From: Chelydra serpentina
Taxonomy: Eukaryota; Chordata; Testudines; Chelydridae
NCBI GenBank assembly: GCA_037349315.1
Contig: JBAIAC010000006.1
Span: forward strand, 12,063,501-12,127,500
Reading direction: 5' to 3'
Length of the DNA stretch: 64,000 nt
Positions 20,565 through 31,320 of the stretch are shown here, in pieces. The notes under the pieces were generated by a model. It was not told where the DNA came from. It did not search any database and saw only the letters and a program-made list of their open reading frames with translations. Position 1 is the stretch's first letter; each line of letters starts with the position of its first letter. The position numbers were made by a program, and so were the translations under genes.

Positions 20565-20905
20565 GTCAGTGGGCCTTACGCACATGTTTAAAGTGTTTAA
20601 AGCACGTGATTAAGTTCTCTCCTGATTCTGGCCCTTAAAATCCATCTGATAAAAGCGGGATCCTTGGAGTGTGCACACACTACCACCTCATGTTAAAACC
20701 TTATCTGAGATATGCTGAGAGGACTCATTTTCTACTGATTTTAACAGGAATCGAGGGTATTCAGCACTTCATGTGATCAGACTCTGAGAATACAGTCAAT
20801 GGGTCTGATTCTGATTTTGTGCATCCCCAATGTAATGCCTTTGAGTTGAATGGAGTTTCTCTTGATTTGTTCCAGCATGATCAGAGAATCAGGCTCACAG
20901 ACTGA
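20565..20905. repeat. Ancient MITE-like patches (TCAGTGGG/GATTCTGG type)
   Basis: Two short patches, around 20565-20645 and 20800-20905, have the inverted GGTCTGATTCTGATTTT ... AGAGAATCAGGCTC layout, with phrases that recur at 31090-31320, 35625-35710 and 40490-40690 (for example AAAGTCAGTGGG and CCAAATTCTCA). They look like one very old inverted-repeat family. Boundaries are approximate. Confidence 0.45.
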
Positions 20906-21544
20906 TGTGGGCTGGGGTCTGGTAAATTCAGAGTTCAGTGAGCTAGTCAAACATGTGGATGGGTAAAACCAAAGCTATTGCGGTCTCACATAAACCAGTC
21001 ACAGCTTCCACATTTCAGTTTTTGCTTTTATTGTACAGAGGAGAAATAATCGTTAAAAATGTGCCGAAGCTCTCAGGCTCTGTAGAGAGAATTGTGGACA
21101 AGTAGCTCCACTCATTAGAATATCATTTCCTCCTGAGTGACTGAAATACCCATGTTCCTGTGCATCAAAGGAAACACATGCAGCATGTGATGCAGCAGCT
21201 GCTCTGGTGCTGTTATTCCCTATCTTTGTAGCAAGAGCAACGGAAGCAGTTTTGCAAAACTTTGCTAGATTATTGCTCTGTCCGTTATTTTTAGCCTTCA
21301 AACTGCTGTGATTTACACATCATTGCCTTTCATTTGATTTTTTTCCCCCACAGGCTTTTTTTTTTTTTTTTTTTTAATTCTTCTATAACTTATAAAAGCC
21401 TGGGGTCCACAATCTCCCTCCCTCTCCACCACCCTACACTTTGTATGCCAGTCACTTAAATATTAAAAGGCAGCGGATTAGATTTATTCAGCTTTGGGTT
21501 TAGATTTCAAACCTGCCAGAGTTCAGGGGAGAGCGCACCTGACT
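20906..21544. other. Unassigned sequence with poly-T run
   Basis: Nothing nameable except a poly-T run of about 20 bases at 21356-21375. Confidence 0.3.
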
Positions 21545-21850
21545 AAGAGACAATTCCTGCTCCAAAAAGCCTACAGTCTTACTAGACAAAGGGCGGGAGA
21601 AAAGAAGTATGATATCCCCATTTTACAGATGGAGAATTGAGGCACAGAGAGATTAAGGACCAGATTTTAAAAGGTATTTTGGTGTCTAGTGGGATCTTTC
21701 ATTGACTGAAATGGGTGATAGGTGCCTAGATGCTTTTGAAAATCCCACAAGGTGCCAAAATTCCTTTAAAAAGCTGGCCCTAAGTGACTTCCCCAAGGTC
21801 AAACCAAAATCTCCTGAGCCCCCTCCAGTGCCTTAACCTTCAAGACTTTT
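21545..21850 (-). mobile_element. MIR-like SINE, minus strand, interrupted
   Basis: CCCATTTTACAGATGGAGAA and GAGGCACAGAGAGATTAAG are the complement of the MIR core. The copy then breaks at 21657 and resumes at 21781 with TAAGTGACTTCCCCAAGGTC. The left part (CCTGCTCCAAAAAGCCTACA) is the 3' region found also at 25060-25090 and 63600-63630. The interruption is a 124 bp MITE, so this SINE predates it. Confidence 0.85.
21657..21780. mobile_element. 124 bp MITE nested in MIR (TAA duplication)
   Basis: Flanked by TAA at 21654-21656 and 21781-21783, with inverted ends GGACCAGATTTTAAAAGG and CCTTTAAAAAGCTGGCCC. Removing it and one TAA restores the expected MIR core sequence. This fixes the boundaries of a family whose other, less clear copies lie at 27497-27600, 44281-44592, 49350-49475 and 62430-62505. 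Confidence 0.85.
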
Positions 21851-22501
21851 TTTTTACATCACCACTTTGTTGCCAAGACTTAAAAAAGTCAATAGCTCCA
21901 GTTAGTGCGTTACTCTGAAACACACACATGTCGCCGAGGCAACCATTCAGCCAGAACAAACCTTATTTCTACAGCTGGAATGACACCATCGATGACACTT
22001 CTGACAAGGAAGTAAACAGGAAAAGCTGAGTTGGCTCAAGCTCCATAAGAAACAGGGAGAGGAAAAAATTGGTGTTTACTAAATGGCAAAGGACAAAGCA
22101 GGTACAGAACTGAATGTTCTTTTCAACCCTTGCAAAAGGGAATAAGACAGAATGGAGAGGAAGGACACAACATTTAAAAACCACTTTCAAGAAATACTTA
22201 GTAGTGTCTCTTCTAAAATGGAGGTAGAGTCTGATCCTGCTGTTCACACCGGTCCAGGAGAGGAAGCAGGGCTGGATCCATACACGTCTCTTTGGTTTGA
22301 AATCTTTTAAGATGTCTGGATAGTTTTTCTAGGCCTGAACCAACCCCCTGGATCCAAAGCTTCCCTCCACTCAGAGAATGTTTTGGATTCACCTCCCGAG
22401 CTGAACACTGCCGCTCTGGCTCATGCTTCATTTTGCCGACTGTCTCTGTTAGCTGAGATATCTGGCTTGAATTTTTCCAAGACACAGTAGGAAGTACTGT
22501 G
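21851..22501. other. Unassigned sequence
   Basis: No gene or named repeat. Two small minus-strand frames (21969-22247 and 22213-22485) overlap and show no domain. Confidence 0.3.
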
Positions 22502-22690
22502 GGAGGGAGGGATAGCTCAGTGGTTTGAGCATTGGCCCACTAAACCCAGGGTTGTGAGTTCAATTCTTGAGGGGGCCATTTAGGGATCTGGTGCAAAAAT
22601 CTGTCAGGGGACAGTACTTGGTCCTGCTAGTGAAGGCAGGGGACTGGACTCGATGATCTTTCAAGGTCCTTCCAGTTCTATGAGATAGGC
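22502..22690 (+). mobile_element. tRNA-derived SINE (Cry-SINE type), plus strand
   Basis: Essentially full-length. Box A-like TAGCTCAGTGGTTTGAGC lies at 22513-22530, and box B-like GAGTTCAATTC at 22556-22566, together forming a split Pol III promoter. A unique middle follows (GGGGGCCATTTAGGGATCT), then a CR1-like tail (CTCGATGATCTTTCAAGGTC, TTCCAGTTCTATGAGA). Most informative single copy of the family here. Confidence 0.92.
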
Positions 22691-22913
22691 AACTATTTTC
22701 TTTTAATAATTACAAATATATTCCTTTGATGTAGATGATGTGTTAAAGCAGGAGCTGACACAGAGATGGAGGAGATTTATTGGGTAATCGAGGGCCTACA
22801 GCCCTTATCAATGTGAATAGTAATTACTGACAAGAGCAAATCCATGGACTTCAGTAGGGTCTACTCATTGGAGCAATGGTGGCAGGGTCCTTCCCCCTTT
22901 CAATTCAAGACTA

Positions 22914-23131
22914 GGGGTATGTCTACACAGCAAAAGCTGCATCTGGGATAGCCTACCCAAGCTAGCTGGAATCCAATTAGTGCAGATAACATACACACAG
23001 TCCATGCTGGACTTGTATTACACACACAGAAACCTGCGCCGCATTGTCTTTGCTTTGTTACCTGTGCTAACTGGATTGAAGCTAGCTCAGGTAAGCAGCC
23101 TGTGCACAGCTTCTGCTATGCAGATGTACCT
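22914..23131. mobile_element. PIF/Harbinger-type MITE
   Basis: Inverted ends GGGTATGTCTACACAGCAAA and the complement of GGTACATCTGCATAGCAGAA. Internal matching arms TAGCTGGAATCCAATTAG / CTAACTGGATTGAAGCTAGC make the whole element fold back. The right flank is TTA and the left flank is TAG, so the triplet duplication is imperfect. Same TCTACAC end motif as the elements at 592 and 18898. Confidence 0.72.
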
Positions 23132-25044
23132 TAAATGAACTAGTGCTTTTGAACTGAGCCCAAGCCTCTTCTTCTAGAACCGTAATCATATCTGTTCACC
23201 AGCAGAAGCTTAATCCTGATTATTTTAACTACAGATTCCACATTACATTTTTTTTTCTTCTGGCTGTTACAGCAGAACTGGGGCAGAAAGATGGACTGAC
23301 CCTTCAGACTGGCTCCCGTATTGTGAGCATCACAAAACTAGGGCTCTGCTCAGCAAGGAGCAAGCTGCCTCTAGCCAAAAAGTGAGCGGCTCACAAAATG
23401 CACCCCCAGGTTCCATCCAGAGTTCACACTTGGGACAAAAAGTCCTGCACCAGGAGAATGTCAGATCATTATTACTGAAGCAATATTGGCTTGACTTAGT
23501 AGAAAAACGAAATTAGTTAATGCTCTTTATAACCAGCCACCCCAAACTCATCTGAAATCAGACCTGCATGTCACAGCAAATGCAGAATTGGGTTCTTAGA
23601 AAGGAACGATCAGCAGAAGAGCTCCTCCCAATGACGTGAGCGGTACAGAATCAAGCCCTCGATGCCCATTTAAAAAAAAAATCTTTCACTTCAATTTAAC
23701 TTTGCACAGCTTTGAGAGTCGATATAGACGAGATGATTTTAACTGGTTTTTTCTAAACTGCATACATATTGGGGGTGGGGGGTGGGGACTATCTCTGACC
23801 TTTCAAGGGAAGTTTAATAGTAATGTTTTTAGTCTCCATAAATTTTTGGGTGTCACTTGCTGGGAAATAGCCTATCCATATGAAAACAATAATCATGTAA
23901 TATTTATTGTCTGGGATTGAAATGTTTCAAATATTCAAAGCAATAAAATGTCAGGAAAAGCTAGACTTCCTGATGTAAAAAAGGCCATAAATTTCTCCTT
24001 TCATAAGACACAAGAAGGGGGGAAAAAAATCAATGTGATATTTTATGTGAAAGCAAGAAAGAAAAAAAACTTAAATCTCAGTTAAAGCAGTATAAAGCCC
24101 CCAGAGGGCACAATCGACTTACCTTTGGGAGTCTGAAGGAAGCAAATGGCAGCCAACTGCACAATTCTTGTAGAATAAAATATAAGGAAATTTCAAATAC
24201 AATATCAGTAAGCAATGAGGTATTTCTGTAGTGTCCAAATCTGACAACTCCTTTCGAAATATGAGTGTTGTAAAAAGACCTACTTCAATGCACAAACCGG
24301 GAACTTATTCCCAGCTGTTTGGTATCTTTGCTTTTCAAACAACATTTTATTAGATACTTTAAAAATAAATAAGTCAATATTTCACTGTCAAATTTAACTC
24401 CGCAAATGCAGGTCAAATTAAATATATTTCATGTATTGCAGAGACGGGATAAATCAAAATGGTTGCCAAAACTGGGTAGTTTTGTTTTTGCAAAATCAGG
24501 GCTAGTTTGTGTGTTTTGGTTTCAGTCCTCTAGGAATATGGAGCATTTCTTTTTAATTTTTTAAGTCTCCGCTGCTTACTTGTGAATCAAATAGCAACCA
24601 TATTCTTCTTTACTCTTCAAGCTATTCTTGCCTTGCCTCAAGGATTACCAGAAAAATATAGTAAGATGCAAAAAAACTCAGACACCACACTGCAAATCCA
24701 TACTAGAGCCTGCACAAAACAAACCTCAGCAATGTACCAATACATATAATATCATGCACAAACCTGATCTCAACTGGGTAAAATGCACATAAAAATTCCA
24801 ATGGCAAAAACTGACAAGGTTTGAAATTTGGAAAAGTATCCTAAAATTTGGCGGTTTACCCAAATTCTATTCTACCGTAACATTTGGAGGATTACAACCT
24901 GCCCTCTCACCTTTAATCTCCAGAGATCCTTTTCCACCACGATGAACAGCCAATTCCTCCCTCTCTCTTATGTAGCATTTGCATTATGGTAGTATGCATT
25001 GGTCCCAATAAAGATCAGGGGCGTATTAAGGCAGGCACTGTACA
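23132..25044. other. Unassigned, repeat-poor sequence
   Basis: AT-rich DNA with no gene or named repeat. It starts the repeat-poor centre of the window. The 94-codon frame at 23636-23920 has no recognisable domain. Confidence 0.35.
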
Positions 25045-25258
25045 TATACATAGAAAAGGAGAGTCCCCCTGCTCCATAAAACTTGCAATCTGAACACTCA
25101 AGGAAGTACTGTCATCCCCATTTTACCGATGGTGAATTCAAGCACAGAGAGAGTAAATGATTTGCCCAAAGTTACACAGGAAGTCTGTGGCAGAGCTGGG
25201 AACTGAATCAAGTCTCAGGCCAGAGCCTTAACCACAGACCTTACACTTAGCTCCCTCT
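25045..25258 (-). mobile_element. MIR-like SINE, minus strand
   Basis: CATCCCCATTTTACCGATGG, AGTTACACAGGAAGTCTGTG and GCAGAGCTGGGAACTGAATC are the complement of the MIR core and head. The left end (CCCCCTGCTCCATAAAACTT) is the sauropsid-type tail. Confidence 0.85.
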
Positions 25259-27394
25259 TTCTGCCAAAGAGACCCTGACATGTTCTTACCAATAGTTCTT
25301 TTCAGGAGATGGTTGGAAAGCCCATTCTTCCTTGGATGTCTTTGGAGGAGGGGAGTGATAAGAATAAAACAGGCCTATTTCTCCTTTTAGGGTCTCTGTG
25401 GAGCATCTATACCCATTCTTCTCCAGAGGAAGAGGGTACCTCTCTTATTTGCTCCCTCTGAGCATCCAGGGGGCCTCTGCCTTCTTCCTATTCCTAGGTG
25501 GGTTTGACACAGGGAAGGTTCAGGGTGGCTTTGTTTAGCACATGGCAGCTGAGCAGGTCTGCTCCTGCTCCATTATGCAATGAAACGTGGAATCTGCTGC
25601 AGAATTTAAGTTTTCTTTTTCATAACCCCTATAGCTGCAAACAATAATTATTCACAATATGGGACAAAGCGCCAGATGTTGCCAATTGGGCTGTGGGGCA
25701 GCTGTCAAGAGTTGTACAGGTGGGAAACTAAGGGGAGTTAAGTTCAACAGAAGCATAAAGTCACATCCACCAGTGCCCTGAAGGGGACAGGTAAAGAAGA
25801 GACGCACCCTCCTCCCTAGTGCCAAAAAGCTTCAGCATTCTCAACGGTGCCCAAAACCTAAACCAACTTCTGTCCCTTCCCGGATGCCCAAAGCATCGCA
25901 TGAAAACCGGTGCAATGCGTTTGTGTGTTGTCCAGACAAAAATACGTGGCATACTGAAAATTTAGGAGTAGCATAACATTAAAAACATTCCAGATTTGAG
26001 ATTTGTATTGAGTTTTATATTCAAATATAAGTAGGGTGACCCGAAGAACTCTAGACTGATCATGCCTAATTCAATAAAACCTCTAGTCACTGGAAGCTGC
26101 AACAAGAAGCGTCCAAGTGACACTGAAGTCTGCCTTTCTGACCTGCAGCAACCAGGGTGTCTTGCCCCATAGTCACAAGACCCTACTAATGGAATTCCTG
26201 CTCTATGTGGGTCTTGTTTCTGATGTGTATGTGGTAGCCTTACAGTTGCTGTTTGTCCTGCAGAGCAGTTTTATGCTTTTACTCACCTGTGTTCTACACA
26301 TAGTTGCCGTCATTTGATTCAGGGTTTTGAAGAAATCATATCAGCACATGAAATGTAACAGTCTCCATGGTTTTTATTTTGCAGATTAAATGCTTATGGA
26401 AATGAGGCTTAATAATGAATTGGATAATTATACACTAAATCCCCCCTGCTACCCAGGTGTCTTTCATTTCCTGCCCTGATGAGTTGGGTGCTGCTGTGTG
26501 CTGGCGAACAGCAATCACATTTCACCACAGAGGTGGCTGCATTTCATAAGCAGATGAAGTGAGTCCTGTATAAAGTTCATGTTAATTTAAGTTTGCAAAG
26601 TGATTTAGAATTCTTTGAGAATTTACTTCTGCTATTAAAGTTCGGCTTGTGCTTTACTGCTTCTGCTGAGTCGGGGCTTTAGTCCGGATTTGCAACACCT
26701 TTGCTGTTACAGACCCGGGATTCTCTCTAGCGAAGATTGTCAAATTCAGTTGAACTAAATTTGAATCCATGGTAATTTTGCAATGTGAACATAGGAATAG
26801 GGTGAAACCACCAAACACATGTATATTTGTAAACTAATCTGCCTGTGGACTCACCCAGGTTTTCATTTCTTGTAGACCTATTAGCCCATTTTCTGCCCTG
26901 TCTAGAACACAGCAGGTTTTTAAAATTGTACTTGTAATATTATTGCCTGCAGTCCGACCCTTACCAGATCTCATAAACTAGCCATAGGCAGGTTGTGTTC
27001 ATATTTGGACGAGCAATCTTGGGGTGAACACTCAGGTACTGCAGGAAGTGGTGTTGATTAAATAGTTTGCAATCTCCCCTCAGAGATGGTACAGAGCCAA
27101 CGCCCCAGCATGATTTTAAGGGCCGGAGTACTGCAGGAGCTGCCATCTTTTGGATGATGTATAATGCCTCTGTCTTTACAAGACGTGATTATTACAGAGC
27201 CCATGGCATTTATCAGGAGAGGAAGGGTTTTACCTACTGTGTCCTGGATAATTTCCAAACTGAGTAATTACATTCCTCCTACCCAATTCCCCTTGAAGTT
27301 CCAGCTGGATACTGTATTTGCCACCTCCTGTCCTAAACCATTGGGTTGAGTTGTGCACTGTTAGCCAGTTGTAGTATTTCCACTCTGTGGACAG
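25259..27394. other. Unassigned, repeat-poor sequence
   Basis: About 2.1 kb with no gene or named repeat. Small frames at 26117-26317 and around 27058-27267 occur on both strands and have no domain. Confidence 0.35.
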
Positions 27395-27496
27395 GAAGGA
27401 TGACCCAGAGGTCAGGGCTCTAGACTGGGACATAGAAGATCCTGGTTCAATTCCCTGCTTCATCTTAGACTTCCTCTGTTATCTTGGGAAACTATT
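27395..27496 (+). mobile_element. MIR-like SINE, 5' fragment
   Basis: Head region with CAGGGCTCTAGACTGGGACA and GATCCTGGTTCAATTCCCTG (box B-like), then CTCTGTTATCTTGGGAAACT. It stops where a MITE-like sequence (GGGCCAGATTTTTACATTTA) begins. Confidence 0.65.
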
Positions 27497-27600
27497 GTAG
27501 GGCCAGATTTTTACATTTATTTAGTTGCCTAAAGATGCAGATCGACACCTAGTGGGATTTTCAAAAATGCCTGGGTTCTTAACTCCCATCGATTTCAGGG
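27497..27600. mobile_element. GGGCCAGATTTT-family MITE, partial
   Basis: Begins GGGCCAGATTTTTACA after a TA, and contains GTGGGATTTTCAAAAATGCC and CTTAACTCCCATCGATTTCA, the phrases of the 124 bp element at 21657. The right end is lost where the GC-rich repeat starts. Confidence 0.6.
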
Positions 27601-27832
27601 GGGAAAGGCTCCGGTAGTTGGGAGCTGCAAGAAACTTTCCCCACTGCAGGGAAAGGCTCCGGTGGTAGCAGGGAAAGGCTCCGGCAGCAGGGAGCTCCTA
27701 TTTGCTGAGTCTTTTCCCGCTACCACCCCCCCGCCAGAGCCTTTCACTGCCACATGTAGCTACACACCGCTTTCCACTGCTGCATGTAGCTAAATGTACT
27801 CTACATGCCACCATCAGTGTAGAAAAGGCCTT
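27601..27832. repeat. GC-rich short tandem array in MITE-like remnant
   Basis: GGGAAAGGCTCCGG occurs at 27601, 27649 and 27671 and reappears inverted as GCCAGAGCCTTTC near 27733. CATGTAGCTA is repeated at 27752 and 27783. The right edge AGTGTAGAAAAGGCC resembles the TCTACACT end of the PIF-type elements here. I read it as a truncated MITE whose interior contains a minisatellite. Confidence 0.6.
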
Positions 27833-29045
27833 GGGTTGCCAGAACGCATTTTCATACAGTCAGTGAGAAAATCTGGATGAGCATCTGGATGAAAAGTGTG
27901 ATAGATATGCAAGATTATCATCAGTATAAAGGTTTTTTGCCAGTATGTCTGTCCAATGGGAATTAAGATGAATTATCAATAAATACAGACAAAAGCTATG
28001 AAATGAAAAATAAAACTGTATTATTATAATCTCAGCTCTTGATTTTCCCTATTTATCTTTCTGGTCCTGTTCACCTACTAATCCATTTTGTTTAGTAAAA
28101 ATGGTGAATAAATGTCTGGGGCTTGATTACTGAGAAAGGCTATTACTGTATTGGCTCCGAGAGCTCTTTAGGGAGTTAAAATGGTTCCTAACAATAAAGT
28201 ATGAAGGTTTTTCAAATTTGCAGTCATCTGCCTTTATAAAGTTTGTTTCACTTGCCAACATTTCAATTATTTATGAAAAAAGTATCTTATTCTTGCTCCT
28301 CCACAACGGATGGGATTTTCTTTAAAACAATGTCATTGTCTTGAGCACAATAAATAAAGAGTTGCATTAGAAGATTCAGCTTTTAAAATAATAGTATCTT
28401 TTTTTTTTTTTAGGGGCATCTGGCCTCATTTAAACCATCAAATTTACATTCAATTCCTTCAGGGATGGTTTCATTGCTTAATGCTGGCTTGGTGCCCTTT
28501 GAATAAAGCCCAGGATTTAATGCATGCCACCACGTTTCACTAGCTGTATTGCTGTTCAGTACAGATGTACAGGAGGGGTATAAAAAGCCTAAACCTTGTA
28601 CTCCAAAACAAGAAGATTCACTTATGCAACTGTAATGGAATAGGCTTCAACTAGGGGGTAGACCCGTGACATATGTCATTCTCTATTTATTCTTTATTTG
28701 TAGAAGTGTTTATGAAATATTCTGTGTAAGCTAGACAGGAAGTTATAAAATATTTTATGAGATCTGCACATGACTGATGGCAGAATGTCAATACAACAGT
28801 AAGGTCCTATTTAAATTCAAAGAGTGCTGGAAAATAATTCTTTGCAGAGTGATCTTCGTTTGATCAGTGGCACTGTATTTGAAAGGCATTACTTGTGTCC
28901 AATCCTGCAGAGTGCTAAGCATCTCCTGAGACGTTCGGAGCATCATCTGTTAGCTCACACTGACTTCAGTGGGAGCTACAGTAAAAAGAGTGACAAGTGA
29001 CAATTCATACTGTATGTGGAGACCAGATGATCTCTAATTAGAAAT
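27833..29045. other. Unassigned, repeat-poor sequence
   Basis: No gene or named repeat over 1.2 kb. A T-run lies at 28399-28411. Confidence 0.35.
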
Positions 29046-29240
29046 GCACTTTGCATTTAAATAGCCTTTTCCAGCTAAAGATTTCAAACTGATTTACAAA
29101 TATGGCCATAACTTTTCATGTTTCACAGGTAGGTAGACTGAGGTACGGAAAGATTAGGTGACTGAGCCACACTGCAGGTCAGTAATAGAGCTGTGAATAA
29201 AACCATTGTTTCCTTACTCCCAGCCCTGTTCTCTGCTCAT
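29046..29240 (-). mobile_element. MIR-like SINE, minus strand
   Basis: TTTCACAGGTAGGTAGACTG, GGTGACTGAGCCACACTGCA and AGTAATAGAGCTGTGAATAA correspond to the complement of the MIR core and head. Divergent. Confidence 0.65.
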
Positions 29241-29598
29241 TAGATACACTGGGTATAATCCTGGCCCCAGAAAGTCAATGGCAAAACTCTCATAGATGGG
29301 CTTTCACCCACTGTCTCCCCCTTGTTCAGGTAATTTATAGCATGACGACTGACCTACAAATACTGATTCTAATATTATAAAGTCTTTTACGAGAATCATC
29401 ATTATTTACCAATTAAAATGATGCTGTTAATATATGGCATTTAATTTGATCCTAGGCTAGCAACTTTCATAAGTGATACAATACATTACCTTCTTAATTT
29501 TTGTTTAATGTTCCTCTTTTTTCCCATGTTGCATGTTAGGGTGCTGTTATAGAAAATTGCATCAGTGACACTCACTAACATTGCCCTCATTTACATTA

Positions 29599-29769
29599 CA
29601 GAATATCAGGGTTGGAAGGGACCTTAGGAGGTCATCTAGTCCAACCCCCTGCTCAAAGCAGGACCAATCCCCAATTTTTGGCCCAGATCCCTAAATGGCC
29701 CCCTCAAGGATTGAACTTACAACCCTGGGTTTAGCAGGCCAATGCTCAAACCACTGAGCTATCCCCCCT
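29599..29769 (-). mobile_element. tRNA-derived SINE (Cry-SINE type), minus strand
   Basis: Starts with the CR1-like tail in reverse (AGAATATCAGGGTTGGAAGG) and ends in the reversed tRNA-related head (CAATGCTCAAACCACTGAGC). It is very close to the copy at 15298-15475, differing by only a few bases over most of its length, so the two share a recent source. Confidence 0.9.
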
Positions 29770-31087
29770 GGGGAAGGAATCAGAGAAAGGACTGTGTAGC
29801 AAAAAGAAAAAAAAAGACTATTGCCCAATTATGTGACTATCTAGCCTAGTCCAAGATTGGGAGACATAACCTACCTTGTTTTATTCTAAATTCAGCTCTC
29901 TGGCTTCTGGAGAGAAGTGAAAGGTTATTATATGGGTTTACTGGGAAAACCCAGATTTTATAAATAATTGCCTGTCAAACTGTTCAAGATAGACAAACAT
30001 ACAGCAGACCAACAAAAACACGATCTGTCATATTTCTGAGAGAAATGTATGTTGAGTCTTCATTCTCTGGGACTTTAAGTAGACCAGTAAAAACTAAGCG
30101 TCAGTATTTTTCCTTCTTATGCATATTTTAAAATGTAAAATGTGGGAGAGATACAGCTAAGGAAGGAATTTGGATTCCAGTACCCAGTGCCTGAAATGGT
30201 TTCTTCTGTCTATATGCCTTAAGATCGAAACCAAATACAATAAATGCTGGTGTCCTTTTAAAAAGTCTGGATGTTTACAGCAAGCATATAATTTTCCATG
30301 ATTAGGGACGCCAAGAAAAATAAGAATGATGATAAAAAGAAAAGTTTAATCATACATTTCAACAAGCACAGATGGAACATCAGAAAACTTTTTTCTTTTT
30401 TAATATACTGTATTGTACACATTATTTTTAGTCCTTTACATACAGATTAATTCCAGAAGGACTGGCATGCAGCAGGTAAAAAAGGAGGCAGCTTATGGAT
30501 GGCAGGAATACTGAATGCACTGTGATTACATTTACAATGCTTCACAATTTTTTGATCACAAGGAAGAGACACATGTTTTTAGTTTAATTTTTTTTCACGA
30601 GTGGGTCCAGGTATTGTCCAATGAAAACATTTATAAAGTATAAGACTGTATCAGAGGAGTGGCAGGAGCTGAAACCTCACATACTAAGCACAAAGGAGGA
30701 GACTGCTTACACTATATAGAAGTAATGCAGACAGTTGATCGCCTAGGTCTCCTGAGTGTTCTGTCTTTCTTAAAGGTTTACTTTAGTCTTTAAGGCCCTG
30801 ACTCCGCTTTGGGATACACTAGCACTGACTTCTGTCCCAGTGGGATGCCAAAGGGGCACAGTAGCAGATTCTGTTGCAGAATCTGGGCCTAAGCCTTTTT
30901 GTCTCCTCAAGCATGACCTTGGTTACTTCTATATGTGTACACTTTCCATGGTAAGAAATCAATGTGCTTGTGAAGATATCAAAGACTGGAAGAGCAGAGA
31001 AGGGAAGAGAGGTAAAGGGAGAGCCAAAGTTTGACGAAACAAAACAAAAACTTAAAGAAAAAACCAAAGCGGAGCAACAAAAATTAA
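29770..31087. other. Unassigned, AT-rich sequence
   Basis: No gene or named repeat. Overlapping frames at 30819-31281 on both strands mirror one another. The plus-strand one is lysine-rich because of an A-rich tract at 31035-31100. Confidence 0.35.
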
Positions 31088-31320
31088 AAATAAATAAAGG
31101 CCTGGATTTTCTCCCATTAACATCAACAGGATCAGGTCCGTACAGCAGAGCACTTAAGCAGAGCTGTGACTTTAAATACTTGAGTAGTCTCATTGAAGTC
31201 AACAGAACAATATGCTTACAGTTACACACGTTTAAGTACCTTGTGAACTGGGGCCAAAAAGCCAGATCCAATAATCATTAAAGTCAATAGAAAGACTCCC
31301 ACTGACTTCAAGGGAGAGAA
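31088..31320. repeat. Ancient MITE-like patch
   Basis: GGCCTGGATTTTCTCCCATT, GAGTAGTCTCATTGAAGTCA and CTCCCACTGACTTCAAGGGA belong to the same old inverted-repeat vocabulary as 20565-20905 and 35621-35710. Boundaries are uncertain. Confidence 0.4.

Noticed and set aside
22502..22590. Functional tRNA gene
   Set aside because: Box A and box B are present, but the sequence continues into a SINE body with a CR1-like tail and does not fold into a proper tRNA with an acceptor stem.
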